From Ailurus styani (taxonomy: Eukaryota; Chordata; Mammalia; Carnivora; Ailuridae): a stretch of 64,000 nucleotides of DNA. Below are positions 12,901 through 27,900 of the stretch, in pieces. A model generated the notes under the pieces. That model ran no database searches. It had not been told where the DNA came from and worked only from the letters and a program-made list of their open reading frames with translations. Position numbers and translations under genes: made by a program. How positions within the stretch are numbered: the stretch's first letter is position 1; each line of letters opens with the position of its first letter. The DNA lies in NCBI GenBank assembly GCA_002007465.1, contig LNAC01000770.1:508090-572089 (forward strand), in the 5' to 3' direction.

Positions 12901-15900
12901 ATGCCTGGGTCACAGCACAGTGGCCAGAGAAGGCTCCTGGGTCCTTACCAGAGGTGGCGCAGAAAGAGCCCTGTGGGCAGGGTATGGGCTCTGGGCTGCC
13001 CTTGGGGCAGAAGGATCCAGCTGGGCACTTCCCCCCTGTAGCTGTGGCTGGGCACAGGCAATTGGTGCTGGTGTAGTTGTCTAAGTCAAAGGGGCGGGCG
13101 GTCCAGGCTGCCGACACACAGAACCAGCCTGGGGTGGAGATGAACACAGAAAGGTAGGCAGTGGGCCAGGAGGGTTGGTAGTGACCGGGCTGGCAGGGTG
13201 GGTGTGGGTTTCAAAGGCTGAGTTTACCCAGACTGCAGGCCTACCCCTCCCAGTAGCTGTTCCAGGAGATAGTCTGGGTCACCCCAGGTCTAGGGACAGA
13301 AGTAGGCAGCACAGGGAGAGGTGGAAGCTTCTTAGGGTGCTTTGGGAAACGCACCTGCATCACAGGGCCCAGAGGCTTGGGTCAGATTCTCCTGCCCACA
13401 GTAGTGGCCTGGGGGACAAGGCAGGCAGCTGTCCAGGCTCTGGGTCAGTGGGTCTGGGTTGTAGTAGCCCCGAGGGCAGGGGAACTGGGTGGTGTATTTG
13501 GTGCCTAAAAAGCAAAGTTCAGAGGAGGGAGTCCAGCTGGACCCAAGGCTGGGGAGGGAGGTCCTGCTCCTCGCTGCTCCTGGAGCTCTTTGTCAGGGCC
13601 TGTTGTGGCAAAGTTCTGGCCTCACCAACTGCTTATCTCAGGCTCCCCAGGCTGTGTATTCCCAGGCCCAGGGTCCACAAAGCCCTAGAATATGCAGGAC
13701 TCAACTTCCTGATGGTCAACTCTATTGAAAAGCAGGTGGCCCAAAATTTTCAATGTTGGTAAAGTAATTTAAAATCTTTATTTTTTAGCCAACTGATTAT
13801 GTTATGGAACAGAAAGTAAAACTCTCATAATTTTAAAGGTAAAGCTAAAGACATGAAATTTGTTGCTCAAGGTCAGCTGCTTTGGGCTCAACCCCTGTGA
13901 AGCATCCAGTCCTTTCTCAGGCCTTTCAGACAGGTGGTGGGAATGTCTCAGAAGCCGAGAACATCTGGGTGATCCTTAGTTGCTGCTCTTTATCAAGCAG
14001 CAAGCCCCAAGCCCCACTCCACCGCCCGCCACCTATCCCAGCCCCCTGCTACTCGCTGTGGCCCAGGCACTCACCTCTGGGGCAGTAGAAGCCAGCGGGG
14101 CAGGGGTGTCCACTGTAGGTGGGGATGTTCTCAGGGCAGTAGTAACCGGCAGGGCAGGGGAAGCAGGAGGTTTGGCCGGTCAGGTTGCTGTAGGAGCCAG
14201 CAGGGCAAGGCTGGGGGTGGCTGGTTCCCCTGGGGCAGAAGTGGCCTCGGGGACAGGGCCCCCCCTGCTCTGAATGGGCTGAGGAAAGGAAGGAAGCTGA
14301 GTGAGGAGTGCAGGCCCGGTCACTACTCAGCAGACTGGAGCCTGGGGTGACTTGTGCGGTGCCACTGGGACCAAACGTGGACTTGGGCTTGGGGCAGAGG
14401 TTCCGGGGTTTTAGAAAGAAAGAATGCTAATAACTAACACTTGTATAGCACCTTCCAGATCGAAGACCATGTGCTTAATATGTGTGTTATATTATTGGAG
14501 ACTCAGAAAATCCCTCTTTTGTAGGTGGGCAGGACTAATGACGCAGTTTTACTGGGGATGGCATCCTGGGATGGTGATTGCTGTGTGGCTGGCATCTCCT
14601 GCACTTTGTCTAGATTCAAAGCCCATTTTTCCTGTGTTCTTTTGAGGATACACAATGTGATTGTTTATTTTTTAAGAAAATGGATTTAGAAAGCATTACT
14701 TCCACGTGTAGTTGTAATAAACTAGGATGGGCGGTTCTCTTTTTGGTGAATTATCCTAGTTGAGCAGCCCCCGTGCCTCCTATAACCCCCACCAATTCCC
14801 TTCTCTCTTACTGCCCACCCAACTTCCCCAAATGTAACCTTCCATCTGGGAGCTGGATTTATGCCTCAAATGTTTTTTGGACAGATGGAAGTGCTTGAGA
14901 AGAGGGAGTTTAAGGGCCATGGCCCTCACCAAAGCTGCAGTTCAGTGCTGTGTGCATACTTCCCTCCCTGCCCCTTCAGATGTCCCCAAAGAATAAAGAG
15001 CATCCTCTGAGAACATGGGCAGGAAGAATCTTCCCTGTGAGCTCACCTTGCACCCCACCTCCCCACAAGGTGCTGCCTCCAGCCCCTATGAGAGATGAGG
15101 ACCACCCTCAGCTCACCTCTTGGTGCCCCACAGGCCACCATTCTGGAACCTGCTGGCTGGTCTCTGGAAGCCCCCAGGTTTCCCCTGCCCACATCCCTGA
15201 AAATCTATGATGTTTCCATCTTTGGGTCAGTGTGGCTCTGATTCTAGGAGGTTGGGTGGGCCTGAGATGGGCTTGGAAACATAGATGTGACAAGAGCCCA
15301 ATGACCACAGTCCAGAGTCAGTGAGCCAACTGTGGGAAATGCCCCTGAAGCCACAAGGACAGGAGGCAAACGAGTCCAGGAATAGCAGTCAGACCTTGAA
15401 ACACTCTGGCAGAGGATTGTTTCCAGGCCCTGCTTGCTCACATCCTTCCCCTCTGTCCTTAAACTGCCCCACGACCAGTTACTTCCCATAATCGGAGCGC
15501 CCATCTACCTCTGGGCGGCAGGCCAGTGCAGGGCCCACGCCTGTCCTGAGAGAACCCATACCTGCTGGGATTGGAGAGGAGGCTCCTTCCAGACAGAAGT
15601 AGCCAGGGGAACAGGGTCCAGAGGGAGCAGTGAGGCCAGATGCACCACAGAAATGGCCAGAGGGGCAGGACAGGCACTCCGATGCCGTGAAGAGAAACAT
15701 CCTGGGGAGTCAGAGAGAAACCTGGGCATCAATGGGATCAAGAGGCTTTAAGGGTGGAGCAGCCACATCCCGGCACGGAACATGCATTTCTGGGGCTGCC
15801 TTTTCATCTCCTCTTTCAGGTTCCCTGGGATTCTTCCTGCTTGCCAGGCATCCACGGCACTGTTCTGACAGAAGCCTGAAGGAGAGTATGACCAGTGTCT

Positions 15901-18900
15901 CTCTTTCTCCCCCTGCCACTCCCCAACATAGGCACCTGGGTATGGTTGTCCCTTTCCATCTTTTTTTTTTAAGATTTTATTTATTTGAGAGAGAGCAAGC
16001 GAGATAGAGAGAGCACAGCAGGGGGAAGGGCAGAGGGAGAGAGAGAAGCAGACTCCCTGCTGAAGAAGGGAGCCCAAGGGGCTCGATCTCGGGATCCTGG
16101 GATCATTACCAGAGCTGAAGGCTGATGCTTAACCAGCTGAACCACCCAGGCGCCACTGTCCTTTTCCATCTTAATCCCAATTCAAACTCAGGCTGTCCAG
16201 GGCCACAGACCTTTGGTCTGGCAGCAATAGGCAGAATATCCAACAGCCCTTCAGCTATTGGGTCCACAGCTTTCCCCTTGCTCTGGGTACCTTCTCTTGG
16301 GGGCTGGGAGTTTCCTAAATGTGGGGAGGTGGGGTTCTACTCTCAAATGAGACTCAGGCGGGTGCACAGGATTCTTAATGGCTTTGCTTTCTTGGGCGTG
16401 AATGTTCTTAAGCTCCCAGCAGCCCATGTCACCTGCCCTCATTCTGGCCGGCAACCTCTCTCTTCCTCCTCTACTGGTCACAGGCCAGGTGGGAGTCCTG
16501 CTCTATGTTCCTCTGTGGTAGAGAGATGCTGTTAGGGAAATGGTCAGTGTAGAAGGAAGACCAGGAGGAAGATAGCTCTGGGCTCACCCCCTGGGGCCTG
16601 GAGGCAGTGGTACTCACCGATCTGAGAAGGTGCCCACAGGGCAGGGCAGGGGCACCCCTGTGCCCACTGGACAGAAGTGGCCTGGAGGACAGGGGCCCCC
16701 TGACATGGCATAGATGCATCTCTCCGAGTGGGTGACTTCGGCTCCTACCCAAAGTCAAAAGTGGGCGAGATCACAAAGCAGCCCCTCCCCAGCCCAAAGT
16801 CAATCACTCAGCAGTCCCCACCTTGCCCACTCTCTGAAGATGATGTCTCCTAAAATAAAGCAGCAGAGATTAAAATCTGGAGTGACATCACCCTCGACTG
16901 CCTAGGCAGCTCAAGTCCAGGGTCCTGTCCAGTCCTGGCTCCCTGCCAGGGCGGTGGGTGGAGTCTCAGGTGGGGGCTGGGGTCCTGAGATGTGAGGCCT
17001 TCCAAATTAATCAGAAGTTATCTAGGCAGACCCCAAAGTTGGGGAGAAAGTACAGGGGTGCCAGCATTTGGTCTATCCTGGAAAAAGGTGGGCACAGGAC
17101 AGAATGGGAAAACTGGGGGCTTCATCCATAGCTTGAGAAGGAGAGCCTGGGCCACTGAACACGCCCGTGTTCATGTGAACATGTTCTCTGTGACATTTGT
17201 TTTGGAAACCTGTTCCCAGCTTGGCCAAGTTTGTCACTTCTATTTGTACCATTATGTCCCCTTATGGTTAGCTCACAGAGCACATAAAATGCTGAAGATA
17301 AACTCTAAAAAGAAGAGGGCTCTTGTACAGTTAGGAAAAGAGAAAAGAAACTATAGTGTGTGATCCCATTTTTATAACTGCCCTCAAGTTGGTGGAGTTG
17401 CCTGTGAAAGCATGTATGCACGCGTATGTGGGTGTGAGTGTAGGAAAAGTGGAGTGCTGCACAGCTTCATGTCGTCCTTCCGAAACAGGTAGCCTCCAGT
17501 GGGGAGGAAGACAGAGTGACAGAGTTTTAAACATCTGTGTTCCTACAGCTTGCGTGAGAGTTGTCTCCAAAACACTAAGGACACTGATGTAACAAGGGGA
17601 GGATGAACAATGGTTGCACTCTGATGGGCCTTCTTGGGACAAGTGAGGGCTGGGGCTGGGGAATGGCCCTGTCAGCCTCTGGATGCCATGACCTCATCCC
17701 TGGTGCACTCCTGAGGTAGAGGTGCTGGGCTGGTGCTCTCTGCATGGCAGTCCTGGAGAGCCACCCTGGCCATGGAGAACCCGCACGGGCGATGCCACCA
17801 TTGCATTGATAGGGACTTGGGAAACACCAGACCTCAGGAGGCTTCGGTTGGGTCACTCCACCAGCCAGGCCCAATCTCGTCATTGGAAGAAGGACACGGA
17901 GGGAGTCCTGTTCCCTGAGGCTCCTCCAGCCCAGAGGTTCCATGACTTGTGACTCATGGTTGTCCTTATTCAGCTCCACACTTAACTCACCCTCTCCAGA
18001 AGGTCTCCTGATGCTGTCCTGGGGACACGAGTATGGCTACAGACCATGCACCACAGACACTGCAATACTCCTACCCTCTGAAGAGGGGTGCCAAGTGGAG
18101 CCCCTGCTCTGCCTGCCCTGCAGGAAGCCCAGTCCCATGCTGTCACTTCTGTGCCGGAGACATGAGTGTTACTGAGTGTACGTTCTCACTTACCCAGGTC
18201 CATGCCAAGCCCCTTGTCCCCTCCATAGAACCTGCTCTCCTGTGTTATGGCCACTTCTTAGCCTCAGTCAAGGTAAGTATTTATTTACTGTCCTTCCCAT
18301 GCTCTGTCTTATTCAATTTTTACCTCAGTCTTACAAATGTCTATACTCTGTATTCCTATCGGGCACATGAAAAACCTGAATTAAGTGATTTCCCACAGCA
18401 AGGAGTGGTGCCTGGGCTTCTGGCCAGCCCGAAGTCCCTGTCCTTGACCACCGTTCATGGGACCTCCTATATTGCAGACCAGCAGGGAGAGGTTTCCAGG
18501 GACCTGTTGCTCCTCAGGCCCCAAACACAACTTTTACCTGTCTCCCCAGGAGAGACCCCAACTGCCCCCTTCTATCTCCTCACCTGCAAAACATGGCCAG
18601 CCCTGCCATAGACTGCGCATGTCCTGGGGGCAGGGCAAGGGGAAGTGGCCAATCCCCTGGGGGCAGTAATGACCAGGGGAACAGGTCTTCTCCTGGTGGC
18701 TCTCTTGGCCTGGAAAGTAAAACAGCTGTGTCACCCTGTGACCCTGCCTGCCTGTTCTGTAGATGGTTTCCGAGGCAGCCAAGTACCTGATCCATTGCTG
18801 TGCTGCCCATCTGGCTCGGGTGAGGCCACCAGTGAGCCTTTAGTGCGGATGGGGCCCACAGGGCCAAGGTAGCCCCACGGGCCACCTAGAGGTCTCGGTG

Positions 18901-21900
18901 TCCATGCCCCTCCTGGGCAATAATATCCTGGAAGCAGAGAAAGCATGCAGGCTGGCCTGATTTTTTGGTGCTGGAGCCCAGCTTCTTGCCTTCACATCCA
19001 TGAAGGTCCTGCCCCACTAACAATGGCTTTGAAGGGAAAAGACCCTGTGGATGTCCCTGTTGAGCTATTCATTTAAGTCCCTTTGAATGAAGATCTTCAA
19101 ATACATGTTCACCATTTAGTCAAAGGGAGGCTGAGGTAAGTGGCGGGATAGCAGAGCAGAGTGCCTGCCTCTCATCTGTCTGGGTCTAAACTTTACTCCC
19201 CAGTGAGCCCATGGATATTCTGTTGTATAGAATATTCTGTTGGAGCTACCCAACCCAGAGGACCTTGAAGGGAGGTCAAAGTTTTGACTCAATCACAGAT
19301 GAGGTGATAGGCCTTCCTAGCGATTGTCTCTGGGCCTTCCTTGGCTAAGAAGGCAGGAGTCTCTTCTTTAGCCTCTGGAATACATGCCCTCCCTCAGACA
19401 TGACCCTTCTTCTTCTCCTTTCCCCTCATCTAGGCCTCAGGGTCTGGGACAATCCAAAAGACTTGTGCATTCCCACCACATTTAGAAGCCCTACTCAGTA
19501 GCTTCCAGCCTGCCTCACTCCTATTTTGGCCAAGCCCAGCCTCACTGACCTGGGCACACTTCCCCTAGGCTCTCTCTAACATGTGTCTGCCTCAGGAGTT
19601 GAGGGCTGCAGGGCCAGAGCCCACGTGGCTGGCCTGACCACCCTCTGCTTGGTGCTTTTCCTGCCACACCATTGGGGGAGAGGTGGGCACCCTCACCTGG
19701 TGCACATGGGCCCATGGGGGCAGCCTGGCCTGCTGCAGCACAGAAGAGCCCAGGTGGGCAGGACAGGCACCAGCTCATGTCCTGTGCCCCTCTCTCTGCA
19801 TTCCAGGTGCCAACTGGGCAGGGCCTCTGCCTGGCGTCCTTGGTGCCAGCGGGGCAGAAATGGCCAGTGGGGCAGAGGTCACCAAAGGGGAAGCCCTCCT
19901 GGAGGAAGAGGGTCCTGTTGAGGCTTAAAAGTTGAGAACAAGGGGATCCTCTCACTGGACTCCCTCCTAGTCCTTCTGAACCTCTCTCTGAGGAAGCCTG
20001 CCTCGCTCAGCCAGCCACTCTGGCTCATGTACACACAGCAACCTGCACTTATACCTTCCTCCGGGAAGTGCTTTCAGAAAAACGAAACAGATTTTAATGT
20101 TAAATAGCCTTAATAATCCCACAATAATCCCACTTCTCTGCCTAGTTGCTGAAAGTGCTGCTACACAGCTTGACTTGTCTGTCTTCTCTATCATCTCTCA
20201 GTCATCTGTGTATCAACAGTAGACCTACTTGTCATTGTTAGTGGTTACCTAGTATCCCATTGGGTTTCTATGCCATGTCTGTGCCTAGATATTTCTTTTG
20301 TGTTGTTTTGTGTTTTGTTTTGCACATTAAAATGTGCGGTGTTTTACACACCTTTAGCATCTTTAAATACATGACATTTTTCCTTTCATGTTTTTCCCAC
20401 GTGCAATCTCTCAGAGCAAAGGTCATGAACTGCCCCGAGGCCCTTGTTACACGTCGCACGATAGTTGCCCAGCAGCCTGGGCCCAGGTGCGGCCCATGGA
20501 AATGGACTCTATCCCTTAGCAGTGCCTTCTTAGGACTTTGGCAGATGTATTTACTTTTGATGACTAATAGAGGCATATTGTACAGGAATAGCTTTGCTTC
20601 ATGTGTCTTAATTATCAGCCCTGCTGTGCCTTTTCCTAGCTGATAACTGATTTATATTTGGTGTCTTTTGAGGTGGAAGCCGGAAACTGATATTAGATAC
20701 TTTGGCCCTTTCTTATTTTTGTGGGCCATATTTAATGGTTGTGGTTCTTCCAGCTCTGTTTCTGCAGTGGTTTCATCCCATCTTCCTGTGGGTACTCTGT
20801 CACTCCACTAGGCAGCAGGCCCTAAAGGTAGGTGCTGGTGTGCCCCGACCCTGGCCCAGGCCTCTGAGCTTAGGCCAGTCTTGCCTCCTTGAGACCCAGA
20901 AGGGTCTTCGCTCACCGGAGAGGAGGTGTTGGAACCAGGCCCACAGTGATGGCCAGGACTGCACAGCCCCTGGGGCTTGGCCAGGCCTTTCTGGCCGCAG
21001 AAGCTCCCAGGGAGGCACAGCTGGCAGGCTTCCACACGCGCTGCCCCTGGGGTCTCTCGGAAAGTGCCCTGGGCAGAGAGAAGAATGCTACTGAGGTCAA
21101 GGGTCTGAAGGCCAGAATGGGGCTCCAGGGCTGGCCAGGCTGGCTGCTCTTCCAGGAAGGGAGCAGAGCAGGGCGCCTCCATCCTTGCCCTGGACAGACA
21201 GGGCTGGTGGGGGAGGAGACAGCCTACTCAAAGAACCAAGCCTCAAGACACTCCTAAGAATGAGTGGGGTTTAGTTTTTGATAGACCAAAAGTGTTTGAT
21301 GGCAAGACACCCATCCAGGGAAGAATGTTGTAAATTCACAGCAGATTTTGATAGCAGGCAGGAAGAGAAAATCGAGGACATTAGGTCCTCTGAAGAGATG
21401 CTGTATCTTGGGGAAAGGAAGCCATGGCTACAGTAGGGGGTGGGGTAATTGGAGGGTGGAGGCTGGGGAACAAAGGCTGCCCCCTCCAGCCCCACCCTGC
21501 TGGGAGCTCCACTTGAGCCTCAGTTTCCCTGCTTCTGAACCCCTCCCTTTTTCTCCCTGGATCATATCCCTGCCTCCCCCCACCAACAAGCCTGGGTTGT
21601 TTGTCCCGTGTGACCTCTGGTCTAGCACCACTATCAGAAACCAGCTTCAAGAAACGGAGTGGTCCAGCGCTTCTAATCCAAGTGGGGTGGGAAGCAGAGG
21701 GCTGGCAGGTGGTAATGTCACAGTAAAGGAGGGTCCTCCATCCCAACAAGGCAGGGCTGTGGTACAGGGCTGATGGCTCTAGAGCCTTGCAGGCAAAAGT
21801 GAAGAGGTCCCAGGAGAGCTGAGGGGAGCTTCTCACCATGGGACAGGGGATGGACAGCAGGCCCCTGGCTGGGCAGTAGTGTCCAGGTAGACATGCTATG

Positions 21901-24900
21901 GGGCTAGCCAGCTTTGTCTGGTTGCAGAGCTTTCCTTCCGGACACTCCTGACACCAGAGATGGCCTGGACCCTGGAAGGGGGATTAGTAATAAGGTTGGT
22001 GTCTTTCCGCCCCTCTAACACTTGGGCCAGGCCTAGCAACACAGCAGGTACTCAGAATACACGTGGAATTGAATTTGGACCGCTGCTGCCTGGGGCTGCA
22101 GGCTCTGTGTGCGCCTCCCTTTCTGAGGAGGTCAGGGCATGGGAGGGGTTCAGAGCTGGGCAGATGCCAGTAAAACGGAGGTGCTCTCTGATCATCTGCC
22201 TCAGTCCCCTGGTCGTCAAGGCCTGGAGGAAGGGGGCCTGGGACTGAGGCTGCACTGGCCATTTTCCCTAGCCATCTTCCCACCTCCCTGACCTTAGGAC
22301 CTTCCCAATTCTGGGCCCTCTAAGGGATGGATTCGGTTCTGGGAACACTTACAGAGAAGCTGCCAGCACCGCATGGCAGTGGAGTGGCAGTGCCTGGCTC
22401 AGGGCAGTGGTGACCTGTAGGGCATAGGACACAGGCCACAGCCAGCCTTGCACCTGGAGTCTGGCAGGAGGTTCCCCTGGAAGAGAAGCAGAGAGTGAGG
22501 AGTGTGGGTGCCCACAGCCTTCCCAGGGTTACCACTGGTGGAGGGCAGGAGACCTCCACCACCCCTAGGCTTACCCTCAGGATTTAAGCGCCAAGAACCA
22601 TCCTGGCTGTAAGCCCCTGGATCATGCCAAAGATGTGGTTGGTATGGCCCTAAATGGGGCCTAGATGGGGCAGTGCATTGAGAGAGATTTAAAACCAGGC
22701 TTATGGGCTAACTGTTACAAGTTTGCAGATGACATATCTGATAAAGGGCTAGTATCCAAAATATATAAAGAACTTTTAAAACTCAACACCCCCAAAACCA
22801 AATAATCAAATTAAAAAATGGGCAGAAGACATGAACAGATATTTTTCTAAAGAAGACATACAGATGCCAACAGGCACGTGATAAAATGCTCAATATCACT
22901 GATCACTAGGAACATACAAATCAAAACCACAATGAGATACCACCTCACACCTGTCAGAATGGCTAAAATCAACACAAGAAACAACAGATGCTGGTGAGGA
23001 TGTGAAGAAAAAGGAACACTCTTGCACTCTTGGCAGGAATGCAAATTGTTGCAGCCACTCTGGAAAACAGCATGGAGGTTCCTCAAAAAGTTAAAAGTAG
23101 AACTACCCTATGACCCAGCAATTGCACTACTAGGTATTTGTCCAAAGGATACAAAAATAGTTATTCAAAGAGATACATGCACCCTGATGTTATGAACACT
23201 ATAACAGCCAAATTATAGGAACAGTCCAAGTGTTCAGTGATAAAGATGTGAGATATATATCTATATATCCATATATTTGTATGGAATATATATCTCCATA
23301 TATATGATGGAATATTATTCCTCAGCGATTAAAAAAATGAAATCTTGCCATTTGCAATGATGTGAATAGAGCTAGAGAGTATTATGTTAAGTAAAATAAG
23401 TCAGAGAAAGACAAATACCATATGATTTCACTCATATGTGGAATTTAAGAAATAAAACACCTGAGCAAAGGCGAAAAAAGACAGAGATGCAAACCAAGAA
23501 AGAGACTCTTAACTGTAGAGAAGACAATGATGGTTCCCAGAGGGGAGGTGAGTGAGGGGATGGATTAAACAGGTGATGGGGATTAAGGAGGGCACTTGTG
23601 ATGAGCACAGGGTGCTGTATGGAAGTGTTGAATCACTATATTGTACACCTGAAACTAGTATTACCCAAAATGTTAGCTAATTGGATTCAATTGAAAACTT
23701 AAACACAAACACAGCAAAAAGTTGTCTGTTCCTCTACTTTGCTTATGTTTTTCTGTTGGTATGGTCTGTTTTCTGTCTCTCTCTCTCTCTCTTTCTCTGT
23801 CTTATTTTAACTGATTTGTAACAGCCCTTATATAATAAGGTAGTAAGTAAGTAGATGGATGTTGGGCCTGACATTCATATTGAAAATATCTCCCTGCTTG
23901 TTTACTTTTTAACTTTGTCCATGATGCTGATGAAGAACAGAAGCTTGAAATAACTGCCTTCAGATCCTGTGGTCTTTTCCTCAATTAGTTCTGCCTTGCA
24001 CGTCATGTTTTGATTTTCCATTCTCTTAGATTTTACAAATATCCATTTATATTTTGTTTCTTAATTTTACAATTTTGTTTTTTACATTGAAATCTGTATT
24101 TGACCTGAAATCTATTTATTTTGATTACTATTTTCACTTTTTACACAAAGAACATGTATTACTTTTTTTAAATAAGAAAAATGCTTTTAAGTTTTACTTT
24201 TTGACCAGAGAAGTTAAGGGCACATCTTCCTAAAGGAGTCAAATAAACTGAGAACCCCAGAGCTTGGGCCAAATGACACCTGCTCAGACTTCAGATGGGA
24301 CTAGGTTCCAGAATGTTTGGCCCTTGGGGTGCGCTGTTCTGAAGCAGCTTCTGGACTTGGGTGTGGGCACTTCCTCACCGACTCCAGCCCAGAGTGAGTT
24401 GTGTCCCTTTCATTGTCTAGGGCCCTGGGGAGTGGGAGTGGGTCCCATTCCAAGTCTCTATCTTGCATCCCTCAGCCCTGGCCCTCACCTGTGCTGTTCC
24501 TACACCCTGTCTCAACAAAGCTGCCGGGTCCTGAGGCAGGCTGGGTCCTCGTGTCTCTATATAAACCCCTGGGTGCCTGGGACAGTGCTGGGCTCCAGCC
24601 TGTACTTAAACATGTGGGAACTTCAAGAGCAGCCATACCCCTCAGCCTCCTTTACTGTGGGCAGAGCATGGGCTTGGGGACACCACTGGGGCAGAAGGCC
24701 CCTGGGGGACAGAGCAGACAATCTTCCACCTGGCCATTGCCTGCTTGAGAGCTGTAGGTGCCTGCTGGGCAAGGGAATTGAGTGCCCCAAATTGTACCTG
24801 TTTCAGAGAGAAGGAGAGGGGTCTCAGGAGGACAGAGGGAGGTCAGAGCTGCATTATCAAGGCACAGAAGCTTCTCATCCTACTCCCTGAGGACAGTTCT

Positions 24901-27900
24901 CCAATAGAGGCCATGGCGGAAGGGACAGGGAGTAGGGGGTGCCACTCACCTAGGATCAGTCTTGTCTGGGCTGAGACACCCTGTGAATCCGCAGTCAGGA
25001 TGCTCAGCAGCTGACCAGTCTTGGCCCTCCTTTCAGGAAAGTTCTCCTGAAATCTAACCTTGGGCTGGCTCACGGCTTTCTCTCCTGGCACTCACCTGTG
25101 CCCTTGCCAGGGCAGACCCTGGTCCCACTCACCTTGCGGGCAGTAATGCCCAGCTTTGCACATCCCTGAGGGCAGCTGGGCTCCACCACTACAGAACCAG
25201 CCCTGGGGACAGGGCGCGCACTCCTCAACGGCTGTCAGTCCGGTCTGGCTACTCCAGGTGCCTGGGGGACACTGGAACTGGGTTGGCTGTTTGGTGCCCA
25301 GAGGACAATAATGGCCAGCTGGGCAGGGGATAGGGGGCCAGTTTGGACTCCCAGTTCCTGCAAACACAATCCTGAACTAGACCTGGAGGAGCAGCAGCCC
25401 CCCGCCCGGCTACCTCCTCTGGCAAGTGGTGGGGGCGTGGGCTAGGGCCTGGCACTGGGGAAAGGGGCATCCAGGTCAGCAGGGGCCCAGAGGCTACTTG
25501 AGGCAACAGGGTGGGAACTCAGAGTGATCTTCATGGTCCCATCCCTAAGGTGAGGTAAACAGTGGCTGGTGGGTCAGGGTCTGTTTTCCCGGCCTTCCTG
25601 CCTTGGAGTGGAGATGCTTCTTCACCCAAAGGCAAGGTCCAGCAGGCAGCAGGCTTGCCTTTCCCCATTTTCACTCACCCCTTGGACAAGCTAGTCCTGA
25701 AGGGCAGACCTCACACTGCGACACGTCGGAGAGGTTGTTGCAGCTGCTGAACGTCCCAGGTGCGCGGGCATGGGTGGGAGCATGGGGGCTGGAGGAGCCC
25801 ACAGGGCATGCATACCTATGGCAGCCAAGGAGTACCCACTGGACAGAGCCCAATGGCCTGGACAGTCATAGGGAAATCTTACTGTGCCTGTTGGTCTGTG
25901 GCTTTGGTGTAGTAATCCCCCTGTGCTCCTTTCTCCCCATGGAAAATCCAGGAGTCACCCAGCTGCTTCCTGCTCATGCTCAGGCCCCAGTACTCCTGGG
26001 GAGGGTCCAGGAGCCCTAGGCTGGTGTGACACTGAGCCCTGATCAGGAGGCAGGGGCCTTTCCCAGATACTGAGGGGGATGGATGCTTGCTGAAGCCTTA
26101 CCTGGGTCTGACTCCTGAATGGTGGTAGGACCCTGAGCCCCCATGCAGTCACCTCTATCACTGAGAAGCCATAGGTCCTTACCCCTGCGTGCAAGTTGCA
26201 TCTGGCTGAGTCAGTCCAGCCTGGGTACAGGCCCTGCCTGCTGGGCACGGAATGCAGTCTGTAGCTTCATCCTGGCCTGGATTCGGGCTAAATGTGCCTG
26301 GCTGGCACGGGATGGGGTGGGTGGCTCCGGTGGGACAGAAGTATCCTGCTGGGCACTGCAGACAGTGGCTGAGAACTGGGGAGAAAACAGCCCTCGTCAC
26401 TCTAGTTCTCTCTGAAGGACCTGGGTCGTTGGTTTCAAAAGAAAAACAGTGAAAGCTTCTCAGGCCCTCATGGACCTGATTGTCCCATGGGCCTGGGAGT
26501 GCAGGGAGCAGGGCTGCCATCCCCATTTACCGAGGTGCCGAGTGGGGGCTCCTTTCCCCTCCAAGCAGACACTAGTGGCCTTGTTCTCAGTGCTGCCGGT
26601 TTCAGGGAACCCCCGCTGCCTCAGCGGCACAGCCCGTGGATGGCTGTGATAGGGAGTCTCCCCATTTCTCAAGCTCCCATCCTCCTTTCTATAGAGTGGA
26701 ATCACAACCACACAGCTTCCCAAGCTTGCTGTGACAACAGTGTACAATGTGACAGAGCTCCGTGTGACACTGGGCACATGACAGGTCTGGGTGAGTCCCA
26801 TTTTCAATGTTACAGCTTCACAGTTTCAACAGCCCAGGAAGAAATGAAAGTTTTAGGCTGCTCTGTCTCACACCAGACCTATGTTCACTATTCTTGGAGG
26901 CTGGGTCACTTCCTTGTCATGTCTGTGGCTCTGTCCCGGTGTGGGACAAGTGCTGCCCTCACTCTGCCCTCAAGTGGGAACCGGGCTTCCTGGTAGGGGA
27001 GTTAGTGTCTGACCACGGGTGGTGTGGCTCACTCTTCTACCCCTCGCTCTCCATCTCCTGGGACTTGTGGAGGAAATGGGTCCTTCCTACCCAGCTGTCT
27101 TCCCTGAGTGCCCAGCTTGGCCCTGTCCTCCAGGGGCTGGCCTCCAGTGGGGGCTGGCCTTGGCCCTGGGCTGCAGAGGGAGCAGCGGCACTGAGCCGGG
27201 AACGTGTTTCTGCATGGCTCTGAGGAATGGTCCAGGGACTCGGTGGCTTCAGAACATCACAGAAAAGTAGCTCAGAGACTGTCACAGAAATCTGTTTCCT
27301 TGAACCATTTACCAGGGACTCAGCCCTGTCTCTGGTTAACAGCCTCAGAAAATGGAGGCTGTGAGGAGTTTGTCCCTGGTGCCTCTTACTCTTCTTTACA
27401 AAACTTGTCCAACATCCATCTGTGTGGAATTCAGGGTGTTTTGGGGTGGTACAGAGTAGTGAGACAAATGTGAATTTGGGACCTCATGCTGTGCCACCCA
27501 AGCCACACAGGTGACCTCTGAAGCTCAGAGGGATTATGAGCCCCAGGTCCCAGGATATTCAGTGGTGTTACGTGAACTCCCACATGTGGGAACACTTGAA
27601 AGAATGAGCAGTGCAGAGCTCAAGGCAAGAACGTTTTGGGCTAGGGGGTAGGTAAGGGGGCAGTGAGACCTATTGTGTGCAGGGAGCAGCATCCTAGGGT
27701 CCACCCTGTGGTGGGTCTCTGGGGCATGCAGAGCCCCCCAAGGCCACACAATATTATTGCTGAGGGCAGGTGCCTGCCCAGAGCCTAGCTGCTGACTCAG
27801 TGGGGGCCTCCTACCCTATACCGTGCCACACCAGAGACTGAAGTTCAGGAGCTCCAACCCCCACCCAGGCTCGTAGCAGAGGGTGACAACCTTTTGTTGT

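Noticed and set aside
24264..24890. 208-codon plus-strand open frame
   Set aside because: Antisense shadow covering exon 8; no domain, and GC-rich sequence makes such frames common.
25816..25890. CPGHWAL / [12 protein letters not shown] residues upstream of exon 6
   Set aside because: They occur in two different frames and need two shifts. The downstream acceptor (ccatag) alone gives correct phase from exon 5.
27100..27240. Minus-strand CRCSLC-type cysteine cluster
   Set aside because: Exons 4 and 5 already join in phase, no clear acceptor and donor pair bounds it, and the spacing does not follow the family pattern. At most a dead exon.
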